Assembly (NCBI GenBank): GCA_043101845.1
Contig: JBICHN010000011.1
Coordinates: 1,674,001-1,738,000 of the forward strand
Direction: 5' to 3'
DNA length: 64,000 nt
Source: JBICHN01 sp043101845
GTDB lineage: Bacteria > Planctomycetota > Phycisphaerae > Phycisphaerales > UBA5793
Shown here in pieces: positions 44,805 through 53,744 of this stretch. The notes under the pieces were generated by a model that had not been told where the DNA came from, searched no databases, and was given only the letters and a program-made list of their open reading frames with translations. The translations under genes and the position numbers were made by a program. Each line of letters begins with the position of its first letter. Positions within the stretch are counted from its first letter, which is position 1.

Positions 44805-46105
44805 GACGCCATCCCCCCGTCTCGATCCGGCGGGATCGCCCGGCCATGGGGGTCAACACTCGGATCACCGAGCTGAGCGGCCAGCCGATCGGCCATTTCC
44901 CCGGTCATGACATGTTCGATATCCTCAGCGTCACGGTGCACATGGTCACTCGGGAGCGCCATGCGTTCTGTGAGGTAGAGTTCCCATAGTCGGTGTCGGC
45001 GGATGACCTGCTCCGCCTCGGCGCGGCCGACCGTGTTCAACCGCACGCGTTCAAGATCCATCGATTCGACGAAGTCTCTTCGTCGCAATCGTCGCACGAG
45101 GCTTCGGATTTCCCCGGGCCGCTGCCCCCGCATGCCCATGAGGTCGGCGAGATTGACGCCGCCCGTTCGTTCGCCGCGTCGCTCCTCGAGCTCATAGAGA
45201 TCCTTGAGGAGGTTTTCTGTTTGAATGCGGACTCGGAAGGCGCGCTGGCGAAACCATGCCCATGCGATTCCTCGTTGTGGCGCCACGAAGAGCGATACGA
45301 CGAGCAGGGCGCTTGCGACAAGGACGATCGCCGGCCCCGTCGGCACATTCGCGAACCCGCTCCAGATTGCGCCGCCCGCGGCTGATCCCGCGCCGATCAG
45401 CGCCGCGAGCACGAGCATGACGCTCAATCGATCGGTCCACTGTCGCGCGGCCGCGGCCGGAGTGATCAGCGTGGCCACCATGAGGACGACACCGACCGTC
45501 TGCAGCCCGATGACGATGACGACGACCAGCAGACCAGTCAGGATGACCTCGACGAGCACCGTCGGTCGGCCGAGGCTTCCCGCGAAATTCGTGTCGAAGG
45601 AAATGAGCTTGAACTCTTTGTAGAGGATGATCACGACGCCGAGCACCACGGCGCCGAGCACGCCCATCACACGAAGATCCTTCGTCGTGAGCGCCGCCGG
45701 CTGACCGAACAAAAACTTGTCGAGCCCGGCCTGGCTCCCGGCGGGCGACTGATGCTGGATGTAGGTCAGCAGAACGATCCCAAGTCCGAAGAACACCGAG
45801 AGGACGATCCCGAGCGCCGTGTCTTCTTTGATCCGACTCGTTCGCACAACGGCGAGCACGAGCAGCGCGCCGAGTAGACCCGATACGAGCGCTCCGACGA
45901 GGAGCGGGACCGGCTCGCGGGCGCCCGTCAGGAGAAAGGCGAAGCACACGCCCGGCAGCGCCGCATGCGCGAGCGCATCGCTGAGCAGACTCTGTCGGCG
46001 AAGCAGCGCGAACGACCCGAGGACCCCGCCGAGCACCCCGAGAAGCGCGGAGCCCACGAGAACATGAAACACGGTGTACGAGATGCCGAGAGCTTCGTAG
46101 TTCAT
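44801..46105 (-). CDS. Metal ABC transporter permease fused to a DtxR/MntR-type metal-sensing regulator domain
   Basis: This is a 434-residue protein. Residues 1-290 form an ABC-3 permease with 'LRRQSLLSDALAHAALPGVCFAFLLTG'. Residues about 295-425 align with DtxR family repressors: a winged helix starting 'TENLLKDLYELEERRG', then the metal-binding and dimerisation domain. The DtxR-type ligands are kept in 'RRHRLWELYL' (His and Glu), 'DHVHRDAEDIEHVM' (His, Glu, Glu and His). Glu stands where DtxR has Cys102, as in MntR. The two N-terminal ligand positions look changed. The fusion suggests metal sensing at the membrane or of transport itself. Confidence 0.9.
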   Translation of the reverse strand: MNYEALGISYTVFHVLVGSALLGVLGGVLGSFALLRRQSLLSDALAHAALPGVCFAFLLTGAREPVPLLVGALVSGLLGALLVLAVVRTSRIKEDTALGIVLSVFFGLGIVLLTYIQHQSPAGSQAGLDKFLFGQPAALTTKDLRVMGVLGAVVLGVVIILYKEFKLISFDTNFAGSLGRPTVLVEVILTGLLVVVIVIGLQTVGVVLMVATLITPAAAARQWTDRLSVMLVLAALIGAGSAAGGAIWSGFANVPTGPAIVLVASALLVVSLFVAPQRGIAWAWFRQRAFRVRIQTENLLKDLYELEERRGERTGGVNLADLMGMRGQRPGEIRSLVRRLRRRDFVESMDLERVRLNTVGRAEAEQVIRRHRLWELYLTERMALPSDHVHRDAEDIEHVMTGEMADRLAAQLGDPSVDPHGRAIPPDRDGGMAS

Positions 46106-46124
46106 CGATCCGGCGCCGACGCGA

Positions 46125-46976
46125 TCAGTTCGTGTCCTCGGTCGTCCGTTTCGCGAGCAACGCCTCCGCGGCCCGGGAAAGCGCCGTCAATCGACCGCCG
46201 TAGGTGCGGTGGATGTTTCGCTCGTTGAAGACCTCGGCGACGGGTCCCGCCGCGACGAGACGCAGATTGAGCATGACCACATAATCGAAGTACTCGGAGA
46301 CCGTCTGCAGGTCATGATGGACCGCGACGACGGTCCGGCCGTTCTCCCGCATCTCCTGCAGGAGTTCGAGAATCGCTCGTTCGGTCGTGGCGTCCACGCC
46401 GGCGAAGGGTTCATCCATGAGGTAGAGACGCGCTTCCTGCGCAAGCGCTCGCGCGATGAACACTCGCTGCTGCTGGCCTCCCGACAACTGGCTGATCTGG
46501 CGACTCGCGAACTCGGACATGCCGACATGCTCGAGACACTTCATCGCGGTGTCACGATCGCGACGGCTCGGTCGACGCCACCAGCCGATGCGTCCGTACA
46601 TTCCCATGAGGACGACATCGAGCGCGTTCGTCGGAAAGTCCCAGTCGACGCTCTCGCGTTGCGGAACATACGCCACCCAGCTCCGACGCTGTTCATAGGG
46701 CTCGCCGAAGACCTTGACCCATCCCGTCATGCGCGGAGTCAGACCGAGGATGGTCTTGAGGAGTGTCGATTTCCCGGCGCCGTTCGGCCCGACGACGGCG
46801 ATGAGCCGCCCTTCCGGAAGGGCCATGTCGATGTCCCACAATACCGGCTGGGTTCGATACGCGACCGTGAGATCGTGCACCTCGATCGCCGGCGCCCGAC
46901 GCTCGTCTGGAGAACCAACTGGCGTCTCGAACGCGAGGTCCGTATTCGTCGTGAGTGCGCTCGATTCGCGATTCAC
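46125..46976 (-). CDS. Metal ABC transporter ATP-binding protein (Mn/Zn/Fe type)
   Basis: This is a 283-residue ATPase. Walker A GPNGAGKST is at residues 63-71, the Q-loop lies in 'VAYVPQRESVDWDFPTNALDVV', the signature is LSGGQQQRV, Walker B is 'LYLMDEPFAGVD', and the switch His is in 'VAVHHDL'. The Q-loop context is typical of the MntA/ZnuC/SitB metal branch. It powers the two permeases encoded just downstream. The start is GTG 46976, 17 bases after the binding-protein gene. Confidence 0.95.
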   Translation of the reverse strand: MNRESSALTTNTDLAFETPVGSPDERRAPAIEVHDLTVAYRTQPVLWDIDMALPEGRLIAVVGPNGAGKSTLLKTILGLTPRMTGWVKVFGEPYEQRRSWVAYVPQRESVDWDFPTNALDVVLMGMYGRIGWWRRPSRRDRDTAMKCLEHVGMSEFASRQISQLSGGQQQRVFIARALAQEARLYLMDEPFAGVDATTERAILELLQEMRENGRTVVAVHHDLQTVSEYFDYVVMLNLRLVAAGPVAEVFNERNIHRTYGGRLTALSRAAEALLAKRTTEDTN

Positions 46977-46993
46977 ATCCGTGCCCCTCGTCC

Positions 46994-47935
46994 TTACTGC
47001 AATGCGTCCGCGATGGTGTTCGCGTTGTGCCGCACCATCCCGACATAGGTCCCCTCTTCCGTGCCGGCCGGTCCCATGGAGTCGGAGAACAACTCTCCAC
47101 CGATCGCGACCTCGAAGTCACGCGACCGACACGCCTCCTGCACCGCTTCGATCGAGCGTTTCGGAACCGATGACTCGACGAAGATCGCCCGGACGCCACG
47201 GGAGACGACCGTATCGACAATGCGCTCGACATCGAGCAGACCCGCTTCGGTCACCGTACTGATCCCCTGCAGTCCCATGACTTCGATGTCGTAGCGGGCG
47301 CCGAAATAGCCGAACGCATCGTGGGCCGTGATCAGGATACGCCGCTCGGCGGGGATCTCGTTGATCCGCTCTTTGACCCAGGCGTCGAGTGCGATGAGTT
47401 CATCGCGGAAGGCCGCGGCGTTCGAGGCATAGTCGGCGGCATGGTCCGGATCGATCTCGGAGAGAGCCTCGACGATGGTGTCGAGCGTCTGCGACCACAG
47501 TTCGACATCGAACCAGATGTGCGGATCGTACTGGCCTTCGAATTCGGGCGGTTCACGAAGGCGATTCTCCGGCAGTCCGTCGGTGACCGCGACCACCGGT
47601 CGTTGACGCGCCATCTTGACGAGGATGTCGGCCATCTTCCCTTCGAGATGGAGACCGTTATAGATGATGAGATCGGCGTCCGCGAGCCGCCGCACATCGC
47701 TCTCGGTGGCCTTGTAGAGATGCGGATCGACGCCGGGCGACATGAGCGACTCGACTCGGGCGTGCTCCCCCGCTATGCGGCGAACCGTGTCGCCGACGAT
47801 GCCGGTCGTGCAGACGACATACGGCTGGTCATTCGCGCTCGCGGCCGGGTCGGCCGCGTCGCAGCTGGCGATCGCCATTATGGCCGCGAACCACAGAATG
47901 ATAATGGCGATCGGCTTCTTCCATTCACTCCTCAT
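46994..47935 (-). CDS. Metal ABC transporter substrate-binding lipoprotein (TroA/PsaA/MntC type)
   Basis: This 313-residue cluster A-I binding protein has a lipobox with Cys25 (AIASC). Ligand regions are visible as 'SPGVDPHLYKATESDVRRL', 'YDPHIWFDVELW', 'LITAHDAFGYFGARYDIEV' and, near the end, 'AIFVESSVPKRS'. The His-rich loop of ZnuA proteins is absent, which favours manganese or iron over zinc. It sits in the outer leaflet-facing side of the inner membrane or periplasm and feeds the permeases. Its stop lies 17 bases before the ATPase start. Confidence 0.93.
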   Translation of the reverse strand: MRSEWKKPIAIIILWFAAIMAIASCDAADPAASANDQPYVVCTTGIVGDTVRRIAGEHARVESLMSPGVDPHLYKATESDVRRLADADLIIYNGLHLEGKMADILVKMARQRPVVAVTDGLPENRLREPPEFEGQYDPHIWFDVELWSQTLDTIVEALSEIDPDHAADYASNAAAFRDELIALDAWVKERINEIPAERRILITAHDAFGYFGARYDIEVMGLQGISTVTEAGLLDVERIVDTVVSRGVRAIFVESSVPKRSIEAVQEACRSRDFEVAIGGELFSDSMGPAGTEEGTYVGMVRHNANTIADALQ

Positions 47936-47955
47936 TGCCTCTGCTCCTGGTCGAT

Positions 47956-48834
47956 TCAGAAACGCACGGTGAATCCAGTGAAGACCGTCAGGTCGTCCGT
48001 GTCCTCGTCGGTCAATCCAAAGTTGGCCCCGAGATCGAGTTGGGTGTCACGGTTGACGGCGTAGGTCAGACCAACGCCGAAGAGCGCTCGATAGTCCGAG
48101 TCCGACTCGAACTCGGCGACCCCAATGTACTCCGCGTAGGCGCCGAGCGACTCCGTGAGTTCGCGGCCGAGCGCCGCGGTGTGCAGGAACTCGACCGTGT
48201 AGTCGTCATCCGTCGGCCGGTAGAGCGCGTCGAGTTCGCCCATGAGCCCGAGCGACCACCCGTCGCCCAGCTCCTTCGCCCACGGGACCGCAATCCCACC
48301 TTCGACATGCCCATGTCCGAGGTCGTCAGCGGCCGTCGGTAGCGTGATGAAAGGCAGAATCGCGAGCGCCGTCTCCCCCCCATCGTTCCCGTACAGGTTG
48401 ATCTTGAGGCGGATCTGCATGTCGCCGAAGCCATCGACGGTCGCGGCGCCCTCTTCGTCCCGATTGATGTACGGATCGAAGACGAACTGAATGTCCATGT
48501 CGGAGGTCAGTCCGAGCTTGAGGTTGGTCGATCCGACCACCCATTCGTCGACATCGGCTCCCTCCGAGTCACTCGTGAAGGACACAATGCTCGATTCAAT
48601 CTGCACACGGCCCGCGTCGACCGTGTACGGGCTCTCCGTCACATCCGGTCGGTCGGCGCTCAACGGTCGCAGGAGCTCGTCCGGAACCGGATTGAAGAGG
48701 TGGTAGTCGTCGGACGCCGGAGTCGATTGCGCGTGCGTGAAAGTAGACGACCCCCCGACCGTCACGGCCACGATCAATGCCAGAACAAGCCGCTGTTCGC
48801 CTCTTGATTTTGCGTTATCAAAAAATATGTTCAT
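47956..48834 (-). CDS. Outer-membrane beta-barrel 'transporter' protein heading the metal operon
   Basis: This 292-residue protein has a signal peptide (about 1-36). The mature start 'RPLSADRPDVTESPYTVDAGRVQIE' and alternating beta strands ending in an aromatic Phe ('FTGFTVRF') match the MetA-pathway/transporter outer-membrane family. A porin-like role in letting metal or a carrier through the outer membrane would fit the operon, but is inferred. The ATG at 48834 has no ribosome-binding site. A TTG three codons earlier is an alternative. It is 20 bases upstream of the binding lipoprotein gene. Confidence 0.82.
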   Translation of the reverse strand: MNIFFDNAKSRGEQRLVLALIVAVTVGGSSTFTHAQSTPASDDYHLFNPVPDELLRPLSADRPDVTESPYTVDAGRVQIESSIVSFTSDSEGADVDEWVVGSTNLKLGLTSDMDIQFVFDPYINRDEEGAATVDGFGDMQIRLKINLYGNDGGETALAILPFITLPTAADDLGHGHVEGGIAVPWAKELGDGWSLGLMGELDALYRPTDDDYTVEFLHTAALGRELTESLGAYAEYIGVAEFESDSDYRALFGVGLTYAVNRDTQLDLGANFGLTDEDTDDLTVFTGFTVRF

Positions 48835-48841
48835 GGCATAC

Positions 48842-48869
48842 AAAGTATCGCGTCGCCGGCAAAAGTCAA
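48842..48869 (-). promoter_or_regulatory. Candidate promoter of the metal-uptake operon
   Basis: On the minus strand TTGACT (48869-48864) and TACTTT (48847-48842) are separated by 16 bases. The expected transcription start falls within a base or two of the ATG at 48834, implying a nearly leaderless message, in line with the missing ribosome-binding site. The small palindrome ATAC-AAA-GTAT (48838-48848) overlaps the -10 and could be a repressor site. No close match to known MntR, Fur or Zur boxes is seen. Confidence 0.45.
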
Positions 48870-48898
48870 GCCGGGCGAGAGTTCAACTCTCGCCCGGC
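48870..48898 (-). terminator. Rho-independent terminator of the TIGR03790-type gene
   Basis: A perfect 12-bp stem, GCCGGGCGAGAG with CTCTCGCCCGGC, encloses TTCAA. On the minus strand it is followed by TTGACTTTTG. It lies 30 bases beyond the stop at 48929. Its T-tract is also the -35 region of the next operon's candidate promoter. Confidence 0.85.
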
Positions 48899-48928
48899 GG
48901 CCGACTCGCGTTATTCGTAGCCCATCTC

Positions 48929-51241
48929 TTACGGATCAATCTGCGTCGCGACGACATTCGAGACGGTTCCGAGTTGCGCGGCCTGGAACCAGACGAGGCG
49001 ACTCCGGTTTACCGGTGGCACCCGGATGTCCCAACGCACCGTACCCGATCGGTTGGAATCGCGCGGCGGCGCCGCCTGCTGAGGATTCTCGAGGTCAAGC
49101 GTTACGCCGAGTTGCGGCACATAAGTCGAGCCGACGCCGTCGAGGCTGTAGGCGAGATAGGTCGCTTCGCGCGGATACGCGCAGTTCACGACGAATGTGC
49201 CGTTGTTTCCTCCGCGCAGCGGACCGACTGAAAGCTCCGGGCCCGCGCCGGCGCAGTTGCCATACACGAGCGTGATGACCCCGTCCGCTGATTGACCTCC
49301 CGTTGTGGTGACGCGGTAGCTCAACTCTTCGGCGCCGGTCGCGGTGTCGAACGGGGTGATGACTCGATACGACGCTCCGGTCAGTCCGGGCTCCACGCGC
49401 GATTGCGTCGGCGGATTCAGAATACGGAAGTCGAGCGTCTCGTCCGCGTCGTCGAAGGTGCCCGGAAGCGAGATCACGCTCGAAACGCCGGGGAGCAGGG
49501 TGGCGGTGTAGTCATAGGCGATTGGCGCCGCAGCGCTCGGCGAACCGTTGTCGAAGTCGATCGTCACGGCGCCGACGGGCGTACGGGCGACTTCCCCATC
49601 ACTGAACTCAATCTCGGCGACGAAGTCGACTTCGCCCGCCCCCACCGTGGCGCCGTATACGGTCATCGGGTCCTGCGGCGTCGTCGTCGACGCGACAATC
49701 CGTCCATTGGCGAACAAGCGAATCTCGTTCACGACTCCACCGGCCGGTGTCACGGTGATGTCGAACGCGGTCGAAAGATCGCCGATCGCCGGCGTCACCG
49801 CGAGTTCACCGCTCCGCCCGTGGTTGTCGACTTCGAGTTCGCCGATCCACCGACCGACACTTCGAACGAGAGAGTCGTCGTACGCGAGGACTCGCAGATC
49901 GTGGACGCCATCGCTCAGGCGTCGGGTGTCGATCCGGAACTCCTGGCCCCGATCGATCGAACTCACAACGACCCCGTCGATGAGCAGGTCATAGCCGTCG
50001 ATCCGCGCCCGCGGATCGTTTGTCATCGCCTGCGGACGCAGGTCGATGCGTCCAGCCACCGACCCCGTTGGCGGATCCACGACGGTGACCTCGGGAATGT
50101 ACGCCCAGGGTCGCGTGATCGGGTCGCCGTAGACGAGGCCCTGGAACGGAACCCAGGCGAGGCTGCGGTAGACCGATTCACCGAGGGACAGTCCCTGGTA
50201 GTAGTAGACATGCATGCGCGGGTTCGGGAACTTCGCGGAGTAGTTGCACGGCTCTTCCACGGTGCCGTAGGTTCCGCTGGCGCCTTTCGTGATCCATTCC
50301 GACATCTTCGTCTGCGACGCGATGTCGAAGGTCGCGGCCCAACTCGTGAGGTGGTCGCAGAACGCGCCGGGCTCGAGGGTGTAGGTCGAATTGAGAATGT
50401 CAACGGTGTCCTCGCCCGTCATGAGACCGAGCACATCGTTTCGTCCCACGGGAATGGGATTGCAGCAGTTGTGCTCGGCGTTCCCGCCGAGGGCAATGAT
50501 CGTGGCTACGGCCGCGTCGTAGAGACCGTCACGGGGGCCGCTTCTGGCCTCGTCGCGAGTCTCCTGGTAGTAGAAGCGTCCGTCAGGCCGCGCGCCGTCG
50601 GCCGCCACGCTTCGGTCGATCATCGTCTTGATCTCGTCGACCGTATTGCCGCGCAGACCGGTGTAGCCGAGGGTGGCGCCGAGGAAATAGCGGCGGGCGT
50701 TCGGATCGTCGCTCGGTTCTCCGCCGAACCATGTCGTTTCACTGTCGAACCCGCGTGCGAGGTCGGTGGTCGAGAAGTACCGATTCTGTATGCTGACATT
50801 CACCCCGCCAAGGATCTCGTCCGCGAGGAAAAGACTGTGGTACGCGGTCGACAGGCCGAATCGTGTGACCGGCGAGCAACCGTCCGTTACATAGCCGGTG
50901 GCGGGAACAAAGAAGGCGTCGTTCGCGGCGATGACGATGTAATCGATGATGTCTTCGAGATCGCGACGCTCGAGTTCGCCGAACACCGCAGTGCGATTGA
51001 GATTGTTGAACCAGGCGTAACTTGCAGCATCCGGATTGATGTAGAGAATGTGGGAGTCCGGTATGTTGCGGGCGCTGCGGTAGTAGTTCGCGATGTACAG
51101 CGATTCCTGATTCGCTGGATCGACGATGAGCAGCACATTCTCCGGTCCACCACCGGCGAACGCCGTCAGAGGCAGACCACACCCGACCAGGGCCGCAATG
51201 CCTGCGCCGACCCCCGGGATCATTCGTCCCTGCATTTTCAT
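48929..51241 (-). CDS. Exported TIGR03790-family protein with C-terminal beta domain
   Basis: This 770-residue protein has a signal peptide (about 1-28). The first 420 residues look like the TIGR03790 family: 'NVLLIVDPANQESLYIANYYRSARNIPDSHILYI', 'DYIVIAANDAFFVP', 'TLGYTGLRGNTVDEIKTMIDRSV' and 'ASGTYGTVEEPCNY'. Function is unknown. Several Ig-like/cadherin-like beta modules follow. The last ~105 residues resemble the C-terminus of the subtilase at 9829-11319. The ATG at 51241 follows a GGAGGAGGAG run. A long upstream open frame to 51493 is low-complexity and rejected as coding. Confidence 0.8.
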   Translation of the reverse strand: MKMQGRMIPGVGAGIAALVGCGLPLTAFAGGGPENVLLIVDPANQESLYIANYYRSARNIPDSHILYINPDAASYAWFNNLNRTAVFGELERRDLEDIIDYIVIAANDAFFVPATGYVTDGCSPVTRFGLSTAYHSLFLADEILGGVNVSIQNRYFSTTDLARGFDSETTWFGGEPSDDPNARRYFLGATLGYTGLRGNTVDEIKTMIDRSVAADGARPDGRFYYQETRDEARSGPRDGLYDAAVATIIALGGNAEHNCCNPIPVGRNDVLGLMTGEDTVDILNSTYTLEPGAFCDHLTSWAATFDIASQTKMSEWITKGASGTYGTVEEPCNYSAKFPNPRMHVYYYQGLSLGESVYRSLAWVPFQGLVYGDPITRPWAYIPEVTVVDPPTGSVAGRIDLRPQAMTNDPRARIDGYDLLIDGVVVSSIDRGQEFRIDTRRLSDGVHDLRVLAYDDSLVRSVGRWIGELEVDNHGRSGELAVTPAIGDLSTAFDITVTPAGGVVNEIRLFANGRIVASTTTPQDPMTVYGATVGAGEVDFVAEIEFSDGEVARTPVGAVTIDFDNGSPSAAAPIAYDYTATLLPGVSSVISLPGTFDDADETLDFRILNPPTQSRVEPGLTGASYRVITPFDTATGAEELSYRVTTTGGQSADGVITLVYGNCAGAGPELSVGPLRGGNNGTFVVNCAYPREATYLAYSLDGVGSTYVPQLGVTLDLENPQQAAPPRDSNRSGTVRWDIRVPPVNRSRLVWFQAAQLGTVSNVVATQIDP

Positions 51242-51245
51242 CCTA

Positions 51246-51260
51246 CTCCTCCTCCTCCTC
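51246..51260 (-). repeat. (GGA)5-type triplet repeat forming the ribosome-binding site
   Basis: CTCCTCCTCCTCCTC on the plus strand reads as repeated GGAG on the minus strand, ending a few bases before the ATG at 51241. It works as a strong ribosome-binding site. Changes in repeat number would alter spacing. Confidence 0.6.
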
Positions 51261-51540
51261 TCGCTCCGATCGCGGCTCGATGCGCTCGAGCCCCGCATCT
51301 CCCTTGCTTTGAAGGTACTCGGCCTCTCGAGGGTGACAAGCCCGAACCCGGCCGCCGGGCGTCGACCCTGTCCATTCATACCGATTGGTAGGCCGATCGT
51401 CCGATAGTCGTCGCCTCGCCGCGCGATCTTCACCTCGGGGGATCGAATCCGACGCCCCCGTGCCGCCGAACGAGAGTTCGAGCCCGTCGCCAATTCGGCG
51501 GCCCGTCGGGCTCGGATCTTGCTCCGAAGGAGACCGCAGG

Positions 51541-52494
51541 GTGCCCCCCACTCCTCTTTCCATCACTTCCGCAAGCATTTCGGACATGGGCATTTCGACG
51601 CCTGCGGCGGTCGGGCGATCGCCGATCCGATGGTGGGCGGTACTCCCCGCCCTCACCATACACGCGCTCTGTCTCGGCGCTATCTGGGTTGGCTGGAGTT
51701 GGCTCGCCGTCGCGATGGCCCTAGGGCTCTACCTGGGTCGTATGTTCGTGGTCACGGCGTTTTACCACCGCTACTTCTCACACCGGACATTCCGCACCTC
51801 GAGAGTCGGTCAGTTCGTGTTCGCAGCGCTCGGCGTGACGGCGGCCCAGCGTGGTCCGTTGTGGTGGGCGGCGCATCATCGCGAGCATCACCGACACTCG
51901 GACGAGCCGGAGGATCTTCATTCCCCCGCGTGGTACGGCGTGCTGTGGAGCCACACGCTGTGGTTTCTCTCCGATCTGGGACGACGAACGAACCTCAAGG
52001 CCGTACCCGATCTGGCGCGGTATCCCGAACTGCGTTTCGTAGACCGTTGGCACATGCTCGGACCATTGTTTCTCGCGGCCGCGATGTACGGCCTCGGCGT
52101 GGCATTGGAGCGCTGGGCGCCCGCTCTCGGAACGAACGGGCCGCAGATGCTTGTATGGGGTTTCGCCATTTCGACGACAGCCCTTTATCACGCGACCTTC
52201 ACGATCAACTCACTGGCCCACCGTTTCGGCCGTCGACGCTTCGATACGAATGACGACAGCCGAAATAACTTCGCGTTGGCGTTACTCACGCTCGGCGAAG
52301 GATGGCACAACAATCACCATTACTTTCCCGGCTCGGCTCGACAGGGGTTCTACTGGTGGGAGATCGATCTCACCTACTACGGGCTTCTCGGGCTTTCGTG
52401 GCTCGGGGTGGTCTGGGATGTGCGGAGGGTCCCGGGACGCGTCTATGCGGCTGCGGCGGGACACCGCCGCTCCCGCGATCGGGGCGCATCGTGA
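51541..52494 (+). CDS. Acyl-CoA/acyl-lipid delta-9-type fatty acid desaturase
   Basis: This 317-residue membrane di-iron desaturase has four or more membrane segments. The three histidine boxes are HRYFSH at residues 76-81, HREHHRH at 113-119 and HNNHH at 256-260, as in stearoyl-CoA-type enzymes. It introduces a double bond into a long acyl chain using O2. The GTG start at 51541 is chosen because AAGGAG lies eight bases upstream. An open frame from 51385 is low-complexity. Its stop overlaps the next start (GTGA), making it the first gene of a coupled seven-gene unit. Confidence 0.92.
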   Translation: MPPTPLSITSASISDMGISTPAAVGRSPIRWWAVLPALTIHALCLGAIWVGWSWLAVAMALGLYLGRMFVVTAFYHRYFSHRTFRTSRVGQFVFAALGVTAAQRGPLWWAAHHREHHRHSDEPEDLHSPAWYGVLWSHTLWFLSDLGRRTNLKAVPDLARYPELRFVDRWHMLGPLFLAAAMYGLGVALERWAPALGTNGPQMLVWGFAISTTALYHATFTINSLAHRFGRRRFDTNDDSRNNFALALLTLGEGWHNNHHYFPGSARQGFYWWEIDLTYYGLLGLSWLGVVWDVRRVPGRVYAAAAGHRRSRDRGAS

Positions 52495-53744
52495 AAGTGG
52501 CGATCATCGGATCCGGAGTCTCCGGACTCGTCTGCGCGCACCTTCTGCATCGGGACCATGACATTACCGTTTTCGAGGCCGACGCACGCGTCGGCGGACA
52601 CGCGAACACGGTAACGGCGACGCACAACGGGCGCGACACACCGGTCGACACCGGCTTCATCGTCTACAACGAACGAAACTATCCAAACCTCACCCGTCTC
52701 TTCCGTCGAATCGAGGTCCCTACGCAGCCTGCGCCGATGTCGTTCAGCGTTCGCTGCGACGCGTCAAATATGGAGTACGGCGGCTCTTCGATAAGGGCGC
52801 TCTACGCCCAGCGTCGGAATCTCATTCGACCCCGCTTTCACCGAATGCTCGCCGACATCCTTCGATTCAATCGCCGAGCGCCGGGGGATCTGGCGAACGG
52901 GGCCATCCCCGCGCAGGCGACCCTCGGTGAGTATCTTGAACGAGAGCGATACGGCGCTCTATTCGTCGAGAAGTACCTGCTTCCGATGGGCTCCGCGATC
53001 TGGTCGGCGCCGCTCGCTTCAATGCGCGACTTCCCGCTTCGTTTCTTTGTGCGATTCTTCGACAATCACGGAATGCTCCAAGTCCGGGACCGGCCGCAAT
53101 GGCGGACCGTCGTCGGAGGCTCTCGTGAGTATGTCGCTCGATTGACGCGGCCGTTCCGTTCTCAGATCGAGACTTCAACGCCGGTGCTTCGTGTGCGCCG
53201 GTACAACGAGTTCATCGAAGCGATACTGCCGGGTGGTGAACGCCGACGATTCGACGAGGTCGTGTTTGCGACGCACAGCGATCAGGCGCTGCGGATTCTC
53301 GACCGCGACGCGACTCGCGCGGAGCGTGACATACTCGGCGCCATTCCGTACCAGGCGAACGAGACCGTGCTGCACTCGGACGCCGGACTCCTCCCGCGTC
53401 GCCGCCGGGCATGGTCGAGCTGGAACTATCACCTCTCACAGAACGACCCCGGGCGCGTGGCCGTTTCGTACAACATGTCGATCCTGCAGAGCCTGGAGGG
53501 CGAACGACCGCTGAGTGTGACGCTGAATCGGACGGATGCGATCGATCCGAGACTCGTACACGAGCGGTTGAACTACAGCCATCCGCAATTCACCGAAGCC
53601 GGTCTCGAAGCGCAAAGGCGTCACGCCGAAGTCAGCGGGCGAAATCGCACTCACTATTGCGGGGCGTACTGGGGTAACGGGTTTCACGAAGACGGCGTGG
53701 TCAGCGCCCTGCGTGTCGGGGCCCGTTTTGGAGTGGCGTTGTGA
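52491..53744 (+). CDS. FAD-dependent oxidoreductase, COG2907/amine-oxidase-like
   Basis: This 417-residue flavoprotein has the dinucleotide-binding 'VAIIGSGVSGLVCAHLL' at the N-terminus, followed by 'VFEADARVGGHANTV'. 'PVDTGFIVYNERNYPNLTRLF' and 'VVFATHSDQALRIL' follow, and the C-terminal 'YCGAYWGNGFHEDGVVSALRVG' is characteristic of COG2907 proteins. These accompany cyclopropane-type lipid methylases and are thought to oxidise acyl chains. The exact reaction here is not known. GTG at 52491 overlaps the desaturase stop by four bases, and its own stop overlaps the next start by four. Confidence 0.9.
   Translation: MKVAIIGSGVSGLVCAHLLHRDHDITVFEADARVGGHANTVTATHNGRDTPVDTGFIVYNERNYPNLTRLFRRIEVPTQPAPMSFSVRCDASNMEYGGSSIRALYAQRRNLIRPRFHRMLADILRFNRRAPGDLANGAIPAQATLGEYLERERYGALFVEKYLLPMGSAIWSAPLASMRDFPLRFFVRFFDNHGMLQVRDRPQWRTVVGGSREYVARLTRPFRSQIETSTPVLRVRRYNEFIEAILPGGERRRFDEVVFATHSDQALRILDRDATRAERDILGAIPYQANETVLHSDAGLLPRRRRAWSSWNYHLSQNDPGRVAVSYNMSILQSLEGERPLSVTLNRTDAIDPRLVHERLNYSHPQFTEAGLEAQRRHAEVSGRNRTHYCGAYWGNGFHEDGVVSALRVGARFGVAL

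Noticed and set aside
49292..51391. Plus-strand open frame of 699 codons opposite the TIGR03790-type gene
   Set aside because: It is an antisense shadow, Arg/Gly/Val/Asp-rich. The minus-strand protein has a signal peptide, a strong ribosome-binding site and a terminator.
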